Assembly: GCA_038257155.1 (NCBI GenBank)
Contig: JBBSJP010000007.1
Coordinates: forward strand, 1 to 64,000
DNA from: JANJTY01 sp038257155
GTDB lineage: Bacteria; Pseudomonadota; Gammaproteobacteria; Xanthomonadales; Xanthomonadaceae
DNA: 64,000 nt
Direction: 5' to 3'
Under the pieces are notes generated by a model that was not told the origin of the DNA, made no database searches, and saw only the letters and a program-made list of their open reading frames with translations. The position numbers and the translations under genes are program-made. Below are positions 58,459-64,000 of the stretch, one piece after another. Every line of letters starts with the position of its first letter. Positions within the stretch are counted from its first letter, which is position 1.

Positions 58459-59694
58459 TCACGGCGCGCGCCCCCGTTCGCTCAGTGCATCGAGGAATTC
58501 GCCGGGCAATTGCAGCTGTCCCAACCATCCATGTTGCGTGCCGGTCAGTACGCGCAGCATCTGGCCGCGGCCGCCCGGGAGCTTTCCCATCGGCAGCATG
58601 GCGGCGTCACGCAGGCCGGCAACCAGATCGCGCTCGGACTGGAACAATGGCGTCAGCCAGCGGCTCCAGAACTGGTAGATGTTCACGTGGGCGCGACGCA
58701 CCGTTTCATAACGGCGCAGCGCCGCCTCGATCGCGGACTCGCCACGCAGCGCGTCGCGCAACGCCAGCGCATCCATCAAGGCCATGTTGACGCCCTGCCC
58801 CAGTTGCGGACTCATCGCATGCGCGGCATCGCCGAGCAGCGCGATGTGGCCGCGGGTCCAGCGCGAGAGCACGGCGTCGCGGTAGCTGGCCCGGGCCAGT
58901 TGCGCCGGGTCACGCAGGCTGGCGAGCCAGGGCGACAGCGCGGGCCAGAGTTCGCCGACCTGGTCCAGCCACGCGGTCAATCCACTCCGCTGCCAGGCGT
59001 CGAAGCCGGCGGTCGGCAGGCTCCAGAAGAAGCTCAGCTTCGGCTCGGGATCATCCGTGCGCGTTCCGACCGGCAACATCCCGATCATCTGCCGTGCGGC
59101 ACGGTATCGCTGGCGCAACTGGTCGGGCCAAGGCCAGTCGCCCTGCGGCAACAGGCACCAGAGCGCGCCCCAGGGATAGGGCGCATCGAGCTGCGGCGGA
59201 CCGATTGTGTCGCGCAGGCGGGACGCGCTGCCGTCCGCGATCAGGCACAGATCGAACGGACCATGGCGCGCGCCGGTGCCGTCACGCAGGAAGCGGCCGT
59301 CCTCCTCCACCGTCTCGATGCGAATGCCACAGCGCGCAGACCCAGAATCGGGCCAGGCCTGGCGCAGGATCTCGAACAGCGCGCCGCGCTGGATACCGAC
59401 ACCGAACAGGCGTGCATCCAGTCCGGCGTAGTGCATGTCCATCACCGCGCGCCCGTTCGGATTGTCGCCAAACAGGCGCCGCACCACCGCGCCCTGCGCC
59501 AGGATCGGATCGAGCAGGCCCAGGTCCCACAACGCGGCCAGACCGGTGGGCTGCAACAGCAGTCCGGCGCCGACCGGGCGCAGCTCGGGTGCCTGCTCGA
59601 ACACCGTGATGCGGTGGCCATCGCGCGACAGGGCGAGGGCCGCAGTTTGGCCTGCGGTGCCATAGCCGACGATGGCGATGTCGAGTGGGCGCAT
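58459..59694 (-). CDS. FAD-dependent aromatic-type monooxygenase (UbiH/PHBH fold)
   Basis: 411 residues from ATG 59694; the frame continues to 60258 into scoA but the Rossmann start is here. FAD-binding 'IAIVGYGTAGQTAALALSRD' (GxGxxG-type) with 'GHRITVFEQA', 'DLCLIADGSASRLRDTIG' and the second FAD motif 'ALLGDAAHAMSPQLGQGVNM' mark group A flavoprotein monooxygenases (salicylate/PHBH/UbiH-like). It would hydroxylate an aromatic or related substrate with NAD(P)H and O2; the substrate is unknown. Not in an aromatic-degradation cluster here. Divergent from scoA (193 bp). Confidence 0.85.
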   Translation of the reverse strand: MRPLDIAIVGYGTAGQTAALALSRDGHRITVFEQAPELRPVGAGLLLQPTGLAALWDLGLLDPILAQGAVVRRLFGDNPNGRAVMDMHYAGLDARLFGVGIQRGALFEILRQAWPDSGSARCGIRIETVEEDGRFLRDGTGARHGPFDLCLIADGSASRLRDTIGPPQLDAPYPWGALWCLLPQGDWPWPDQLRQRYRAARQMIGMLPVGTRTDDPEPKLSFFWSLPTAGFDAWQRSGLTAWLDQVGELWPALSPWLASLRDPAQLARASYRDAVLSRWTRGHIALLGDAAHAMSPQLGQGVNMALMDALALRDALRGESAIEAALRRYETVRRAHVNIYQFWSRWLTPLFQSERDLVAGLRDAAMLPMGKLPGGRGQMLRVLTGTQHGWLGQLQLPGEFLDALSERGRAP

Positions 59695-59887
59695 GGCAAG
59701 AGCCTGCGGGGCATGGGCACGCGTTGCAAGTCGCGAACGCGTCATGCAGACCGGCGTCGTGCTGCCTGGGTCCCGGCAATCCTCGTAATCCAGCGAGGAT
59801 CTCGGCGCCCTCCTGCCCGATGGTACAGACGCGCGCCGCGCTGCAACCGGTAGAATCGCGGCCTCACCTTTCCTGCGAGGCTTTCCC

Positions 59888-60592
59888 GTGGCGAAGAACA
59901 AGCTGTATCCCGACGCGGCCAGTGCCCTGGCCGATCTGGTCGCTGACAACCAGACCCTGGCCGTCGGCGGCTTCGGCCTGTGCGGCATTCCCGAGGCCCT
60001 GATCGCGGCGCTGCGCGATACCGGGGTGAAGGGGCTCACGGCCATCTCCAACAATGCCGGCGTCGATGGCTTCGGTCTCGGCCAGCTGCTGAGCACGCGC
60101 CAGATCCGCAAGATGATTTCGTCGTATGTCGGAGAGAACAAGGAGTTCGAACGCCAGTACCTGTCCGGCGAACTGGAACTCGAGTTCAATCCGCAGGGCA
60201 CGCTGGCCGAGCGCCTGCGCGCTGGCGGCGCGGGCATTCCGGCCTTCTTCACCGCCACCGGCTACGGCACCATCGTGGCCGACGGCAAGGAAACGCGCGA
60301 GATCGACGGCAAGCACTATGTACTGGAAACCGCGCTGCGCGCCGATGTGTCGCTGGTCAAGGCCTGGAAGGCCGACGCCTCCGGCAACCTGGTGTTCCGC
60401 AAGACCGCGCGCAATTTCAATCCGGCCTGCGCCATGGCCGGCAAGGTCTGCGTTGCCGAGGTGGAAGAGATCGTCGAGACCGGCAGCATCGATCCCGATC
60501 ACGTCCACCTGCCCGGCATCTATGTGGATCGCATCGTGTTGAATGCGGCGCCGGAGAAGCGCATCGAGCAGCGCACCATCCGTTCGTCCTGA
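59888..60592 (+). CDS. scoA: 3-oxoacid CoA-transferase subunit A
   Basis: 234 residues, GTG start at 59888. Family I CoA-transferase alpha subunit with 'DNQTLAVGGFGLCGIPEALI', 'NNAGVDGFGLGQLLSTRQIR', 'YVGENKEFERQYLSGELELE', 'RLRAGGAGIPAFFTATGYGT' and 'ETALRADVSLVKAWKADASG'. With subunit B it moves CoA from succinyl-CoA to acetoacetate or a related oxoacid. The stop codon and last residues (RSS) lie inside an inverted-repeat element at 60580-60687, so the tail may be element-derived. The B gene follows after 132 bp, an unusual gap for this normally tight pair. Confidence 0.93.
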   Translation: MAKNKLYPDAASALADLVADNQTLAVGGFGLCGIPEALIAALRDTGVKGLTAISNNAGVDGFGLGQLLSTRQIRKMISSYVGENKEFERQYLSGELELEFNPQGTLAERLRAGGAGIPAFFTATGYGTIVADGKETREIDGKHYVLETALRADVSLVKAWKADASGNLVFRKTARNFNPACAMAGKVCVAEVEEIVETGSIDPDHVHLPGIYVDRIVLNAAPEKRIEQRTIRSS

Positions 60593-60687
60593 GCGTAGCG
60601 CCGCAGGCGCGAGGTCGAAGGGCCCAGCCACCAGCGGCCAGGCGTTTCGACTTCGCGGGCTTCGCCCGCTACGCTCAACGCGAACGG
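60580..60687. repeat. inverted-repeat element inserted at the scoA 3' end
   Basis: 21 bp arms (60580-60600 and 60667-60687) match with about three mismatches, bounding a 108 bp element between scoA and scoB. The left arm contains the scoA stop codon. A related stretch (CTTCGTCCTG...AAGTCGAAGGAC) lies at about 13999-14040 after the thiolase gene. This is the kind of MITE-like element often seen as CGTTCGTCCTGAGCG repeats in proteobacteria. Confidence 0.6.
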
Positions 60688-60724
60688 GCAAATCACAACC
60701 CCATTCATCTGACAGGATTTCGCA

Positions 60725-61354
60725 ATGCCCTGGAACCGCGACCAAATGGCGCAGCGCGCCGCGCAGGAACTCTCCGACGGCGCTTACGTGAATCTCGGCA
60801 TCGGCCTGCCGACCCTGGTGGCCAACTTCATTCCGGTGGGAATGGATGTGTGGCTGCAGTCCGAGAACGGCCTGCTCGGCATCGGCCCTTTCCCGACCGA
60901 AAGTGAAGTCGACGCCGACCTGATCAATGCCGGCAAGCAGACCGTCACCGCCGTGCCCGGCGCCAGTTACTTCGGCAGCCATGACAGCTTCGCCATGATC
61001 CGCGGCGGGCACATCGATCTCGCCATCCTCGGCGCCATGCAGGTCACCGGCACCGGCGACCTGGCCAACTGGATGGTGCCGGGCAAGATGGTCAAAGGCA
61101 TGGGCGGCGCGATGGACCTGGTCGCCGGCGTGCAGCGCGTGGTGGTGCTGATGGAGCATGTCGCCAAGAACGGCGAGCACAAGATCCTGCCCGAATGCAC
61201 CCTGCCGCTGACCGGCGTGGCCGTGGTCGACCGCATCATCACCGAACTGGGCGTAATGGACGTGACGCCCGCGGGCCTGAAGCTGGTTGAGCTGGCGCCA
61301 GGCGTGACGGCGGATGAGCTGCGCGGGAAGACTGGGGTTCCGCTGCTCGATTGA
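60725..61354 (+). CDS. scoB: 3-oxoacid CoA-transferase subunit B
   Basis: 209 residues with the beta-subunit signatures 'DGAYVNLGIGLPTLVANFIP', 'LQSENGLLGIGPFPTESEVD' (catalytic Glu about 47), 'GASYFGSHDSFAMIRGGHID' and 'TGTGDLANWMVPGKMVKGMG'. The Glu forms the covalent glutamyl-CoA intermediate. Partner of ScoA; together the pair activates acetoacetate for thiolytic cleavage. Length is normal (about 210). The next gene, etfA, is convergent. Confidence 0.93.
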   Translation: MPWNRDQMAQRAAQELSDGAYVNLGIGLPTLVANFIPVGMDVWLQSENGLLGIGPFPTESEVDADLINAGKQTVTAVPGASYFGSHDSFAMIRGGHIDLAILGAMQVTGTGDLANWMVPGKMVKGMGGAMDLVAGVQRVVVLMEHVAKNGEHKILPECTLPLTGVAVVDRIITELGVMDVTPAGLKLVELAPGVTADELRGKTGVPLLD

Positions 61355-61430
61355 TCCTGAGGCAAGCAGCTCGCGCGTCGGGATATCGAGCGCTGCGAGT
61401 GGCCGGAACACGGCGGCGGCGATACCCTGA

Positions 61431-61521
61431 TCGTAGGATGCCGGTGAGCGCAGCGAACCGCATCAATCAGCAATCCGTCGGAAACAGCGATGCGGTTCGC
61501 TGCGCTGACCGCATCCTACGA
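61431..61521. repeat. large REP/MITE-like inverted repeat between scoB and etfA
   Basis: Left arm 61431-61464 and right arm 61489-61521 are near-perfect inverted copies (34 and 33 bases, one-base bulge and one mismatch) of TCGTAGGATGC-GGT-AGCGCAGCGAACCGCATC, with a 24-base spacer. This sequence belongs to the GTAGGATGCG-type palindromes common in gammaproteobacterial intergenic regions. It lies between convergent genes. Confidence 0.8.
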
Positions 61522-61530
61522 AGTGGGCCA

Positions 61531-61567
61531 TGCGAAAACGGCCGCCCCAAGGACGGCCGTTTTCGCA
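61531..61567. terminator. bidirectional rho-independent terminator
   Basis: Perfect 14 bp stem (61531-61544 with 61554-61567) around CCCCAAGGA, with AAAA and TTTT inside the arms. It sits between the convergent scoB and etfA and can terminate both. Confidence 0.85.
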
Positions 61568-61595
61568 ATGGCGATGTACAGGATGTACAGAGGGA

Positions 61596-62534
61596 TCAAA
61601 GCGCCGCTTCAAGCTCCGGCACGATCTTGAACAGGTCACCGACCAGGCCAATATCGGCAATCTCGAAGATCGGCGCCTCGCCGTCCTTGTTGATCGCGAC
61701 GATGGTGCCGGCGTCCTTGATGCCGGTGAGGTGCTGGATGGCGCCGGAAATGCCGATCGCCACATACAGTTCCGGCGCGATGATCTTGCCGGTCTGGCCG
61801 ACCTGCATGTCGTTCGGCACGTAGCCGGCGTCGACCGCGGCGCGCGAAGCACCCACACCCGCCTTCAGCTTGTCGGCCAGCTTGTAGATGATCTCGAAGT
61901 TCTCGGCCGAACCCACGCCGCGGCCACCGGATACGACACGGGGCGCGCTCTGCAGGTCGGGGCGATCGGACGAGCCCTGCTTGAGCTCCTTGAAGCGGGT
62001 GTGGGTCGGCAAGGCGACGTCGACACTCACGCTCTCAACCGCCGCACTGCCGCCGCCGGCGGCGGCCGGCCAGGAGGCCACGCGCACCGTGGCGACCACG
62101 GTCTGGTTGCCCGGCGCGGTCACGCTGATGATGGCATTGCCGGCGTAGATCGGCCGCTTGAACTGGTGGCTGCCGTCGACCGCCATGATGTCGCTGACCT
62201 GGGCCACGCCCAGCAGGGCGGCGACGCAGGGCATCAGGTCCTTGCCGAACGTGGTCGAAGGACCAAATACGTGGCTGTAGCCGTCGGCCAGTTTTGCGAT
62301 CTGTGGCGCGAGCACTTGCGCGATCGGATGCGCATTGGCCGGGTTGGCGACTGCCAGCACTTTCGATACGCCATCGATGGTGGCCGCTTCGGCGGCAATG
62401 CCGGCCGGGTCTGAGGCCAGCACCGCGACGTGGATCTCGCCACCTGCAGCCTTGGCTGCCGACACGCACTTGGCGGTGGCAGAAAAGTTGAGCTGGCCGT
62501 CCAGGTGTTCGGCGATGATCAGGATCTTGGACAT
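61596..62534 (-). CDS. etfA: electron transfer flavoprotein alpha subunit
   Basis: 312 residues with the ETF alpha layout: 'ILIIAEHLDGQLNFSATAKC', 'YSHVFGPSTTFGKDLMPCVA', 'RPIYAGNAIISVTAP', 'VVSGGRGVGSAENFEIIYKL', the FAD-binding 'VDAGYVPNDMQVGQTGKIIA' and 'APELYVAIGISGAIQHLTGI'. With EtfB it accepts electrons from acyl-CoA dehydrogenases and passes them to ETF:quinone oxidoreductase. It follows etfB by 59 bp in the usual order and ends before a bidirectional terminator. Confidence 0.96.
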   Translation of the reverse strand: MSKILIIAEHLDGQLNFSATAKCVSAAKAAGGEIHVAVLASDPAGIAAEAATIDGVSKVLAVANPANAHPIAQVLAPQIAKLADGYSHVFGPSTTFGKDLMPCVAALLGVAQVSDIMAVDGSHQFKRPIYAGNAIISVTAPGNQTVVATVRVASWPAAAGGGSAAVESVSVDVALPTHTRFKELKQGSSDRPDLQSAPRVVSGGRGVGSAENFEIIYKLADKLKAGVGASRAAVDAGYVPNDMQVGQTGKIIAPELYVAIGISGAIQHLTGIKDAGTIVAINKDGEAPIFEIADIGLVGDLFKIVPELEAAL

Positions 62535-62593
62535 TTGTTCTTCCTCGAAGCTTGGCTTGAACCCCTCTCCCTGAAAGCGAGAGAGGCTGACGT

Positions 62594-63340
62594 TTAAAGC
62601 AGGCCCTTGGCCTTCAGCGCCGCGACCAGCTCGGGCACGTCCTTCACCATCACGCCGCGCGAGCGCTTGGGCGGGGGCGCGTAGTGGGTAGTGCTCAGGT
62701 GGTCGCCGGATTCAACGCCAAGATCGGCCAGCTGCAGCGATTCGATCGGCTTGGCCTTGGCCTTCATGATGTCGGGCAGCTTGATGAAGCGCGGCTCGTT
62801 CAGGCGCAGGTCGGTGGTGATCACCGCCGGCAGGTCGACTTCCAGGGTTTCGAGGCCGGCATCGACTTCGCGCACCACGGTGGCCTTGTTGTGGGCAACG
62901 CTGACTTCACCAGCGAAGGTGGCCTGCGGCCGGCCCCAGAGCGTGGCCAGCATCTGGCCGGTCTGGTTGGCGTCATCGTCGATCGCCTGTTTGCCGAGAA
63001 TCACCAGGCCGGGCTGCTCCTTCTCAACCAGCTTGAGCAGGGCGCGCGCTGCCGTCAGCGGCTGGATGGCTTGGTCGGTGACCACGTGGATGGCGCGGTT
63101 GGCACCCATCGCCAGGCCGTTGCGGATATGCGCCTGGCTGTCGGGCGGGCCGATCGTGACCACCACCACCTCCGTCGCGACGCCCTTTTCGCGCAGGCGC
63201 AAGGCCTCTTCCAGGGCGATTTCATCGAAGGGATTGGCCGATAGCTTGACGCCATCGGTAACCACGCCGGAGCCGTCGGGCTTGACCTGGATGCGGACGT
63301 TGTAGTCCACCACCCGCTTGAATGCGACGAGGATCTTCAT
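62594..63340 (-). CDS. etfB: electron transfer flavoprotein beta subunit
   Basis: 248 residues: 'KILVAFKRVVDYNVRIQVKP', 'NPFDEIALEEALRLREKG', 'VVTIGPPDSQAHIRNGLAMG', 'LVILGKQAIDDDANQTGQML' and the signature 'VDLPAVITTDLRLNEPRFIK'. It binds AMP and contacts the dehydrogenase partners. First gene of the etfBA operon; a TTGGCC/TACAAT promoter candidate precedes it. Divergent from cysD. Confidence 0.96.
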   Translation of the reverse strand: MKILVAFKRVVDYNVRIQVKPDGSGVVTDGVKLSANPFDEIALEEALRLREKGVATEVVVVTIGPPDSQAHIRNGLAMGANRAIHVVTDQAIQPLTAARALLKLVEKEQPGLVILGKQAIDDDANQTGQMLATLWGRPQATFAGEVSVAHNKATVVREVDAGLETLEVDLPAVITTDLRLNEPRFIKLPDIMKAKAKPIESLQLADLGVESGDHLSTTHYAPPPKRSRGVMVKDVPELVAALKAKGLL

Positions 63341-63412
63341 CGGGAAACGCGTCCTTGGATCGGAAATTCATGACCGTACGTGAGCGTATGTCACGCAGGG
63401 TGAAGGATGCGG

Positions 63413-63442
63413 ATTGTACCCGCTGGGTCGGTTTCAGGCCAA
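63413..63442 (-). promoter_or_regulatory. candidate sigma70 promoter of etfBA
   Basis: Reading the minus strand: -35 TTGGCC (63437-63442), 18 base spacer, -10 TACAAT (63413-63418), about 70 bp before the etfB start. The -10 is close to consensus, the -35 is weak. The 244 bp gap (63341-63584) must also hold the cysD promoter, which I could not define. Confidence 0.4.
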
Positions 63443-63584
63443 AGTGCCGGGCAGTGTGCCTCTCGACGCCGCTACAGCGCCCGTCCTGCATGAGCTCATG
63501 CCCAGGCGAATTGAGCATGCACAGCCCCGGCAAAGCCGTCACTCGCTACACTGCGCACCTCGTTATGCCGATCTGCTCTGTACC

Positions 63585-64000
63585 TTGAACCATCTAGACC
63601 GCCTCGAAGCCGAAAGCCTGCACATCCTGCGCGAAGTTGCCGCCGAGTTCCGCAACCCGGTGCTGATGTATTCCGTCGGCAAGGACAGCTCGGTGCTGCT
63701 GCACCTGCTGCTGAAGGCTTTTTACCCCGCGCGCCCGCCGATTCCACTGCTGCATGTGGACACCGGCTGGAAATTCCGCGAGATGATCGCCTTCCGTGAC
63801 CAGCGCGCAGCCGAGACCGGCGTGACCCTGCACGTGCACACCAATCCGGACGGCGTGGCGCAGGGCATTGGCCCGATCAGCCATGGCGCCACCGTGCATA
63901 CCGACGTCATGAAGACCCAGGCGCTGAAGCAGGCCCTGGACAGCTTTGGCTTCGATGCCGCGATCGGCGGCGCGCGCCGCGACGAAGAAAAGTCCCGCGC
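63585..64000 (+). CDS. cysD: sulfate adenylyltransferase subunit 2, N-terminal part (runs off right edge)
   Basis: 138 codons visible. TTG at 63585 is the likely start: the next residues NHLDRLEAESLHILREVAAE are the conserved CysD beginning, and no in-frame ATG or GTG lies nearby upstream. The PP-loop 'YSVGKDSSVLLHLLLK' that forms the AMP-binding site is intact, followed by 'PIPLLHVDTGWKFREMIAFR' and 'SHGATVHTDVMKTQALKQAL'. With CysN it makes adenosine 5'-phosphosulfate from sulfate and ATP, the first step of assimilatory sulfate reduction. The gene continues beyond the window, presumably to cysN. Confidence 0.95.
   Translation, partial: MNHLDRLEAESLHILREVAAEFRNPVLMYSVGKDSSVLLHLLLKAFYPARPPIPLLHVDTGWKFREMIAFRDQRAAETGVTLHVHTNPDGVAQGIGPISHGATVHTDVMKTQALKQALDSFGFDAAIGGARRDEEKSR

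Noticed and set aside
57340..59853. 837-codon plus-strand open frame
   Set aside because: Spans two minus-strand genes with signal peptide or FAD motifs and has antisense-type composition.

Overview
The window is dense, high-GC chromosomal DNA of a gammaproteobacterium. The gene content fits the Xanthomonadales/Lysobacterales (Rhodanobacteraceae- or Lysobacter-like). Pointers are the hemD-hemX-hemY run, the yibN-like/secB/gpsA/trmL block known from enterobacteria, secreted proteins of types common in that order, and REP-type intergenic palindromes. I see no rRNA, tRNA, CRISPR array or prophage. The only mobile-element gene is the first 33 codons of an IS630-type transposase at the left edge. 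Species assignment is inference.

Layout. 0-3 kb: transposase fragment, GNAT enzyme, secreted unknown and AEC-type permease (all minus strand), then an exact 3 x 36 bp tandem repeat. 3.2-7.3 kb: a c-di-GMP signalling pair, REC-EAL plus a hybrid histidine kinase with HPt. 7.4-13.9 kb: gamma-glutamyltransferase, GNAT, fasciclin protein, unknown, LpxL-like acyltransferase and FadI-like thiolase, ending in a tetranucleotide microsatellite. 14-18.8 kb: a divergent FHA/AAA+ regulator and Ser/Thr kinase. 19.1-30.1 kb: an exoprotein island with a small secreted protein, a YadA-like/S74 self-cleaving surface protein, two lipoproteins, a decayed copy of the kinase tail, and two large tandem CSLREA/beta-helix proteins. 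30.3-41.3 kb: housekeeping (thioesterase, hemDXY, SulP transporter, rhodanese, secB, gpsA, trmL, GNAT), interrupted by a secreted subtilase. 41.4-45.1 kb: a TPR/Rossmann/adenylyl-cyclase fusion and two secreted unknowns. 45.4-50 kb: a TonB-dependent receptor divergent from a cytochrome cd1 nitrite reductase carrying an extra N-terminal c-haem domain, with two FNR/Anr-type boxes between them. 50-58.3 kb: RDD and PH-domain membrane proteins, an FGE-fold protein, fadD, a PilJ-N lipoprotein, DUF1697 and two secreted proteins. 58.4-64 kb: flavin monooxygenase, scoAB CoA-transferase, etfBA, and the start of cysD.

How it fits together. Thiolase, FadD, ScoAB and EtfAB together describe acyl-CoA and ketone-body oxidation with electrons passed to ETF. 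NirS under FNR-type boxes points to nitrite respiration at low oxygen; no d1-haem biosynthesis genes are in view. Three signalling blocks (REC-EAL/hybrid kinase, FHA regulator/STPK, cyclase fusion) suggest heavy use of phospho- and nucleotide signalling.

The pattern I find most worth pursuing is a short C-terminal signature, [I/L/F]F-x-NGFE or a close variant ending in GFE. It closes six otherwise unrelated exported proteins in the window (ends at 19403, 27194, 30067, 38523, 55680 and 56704).
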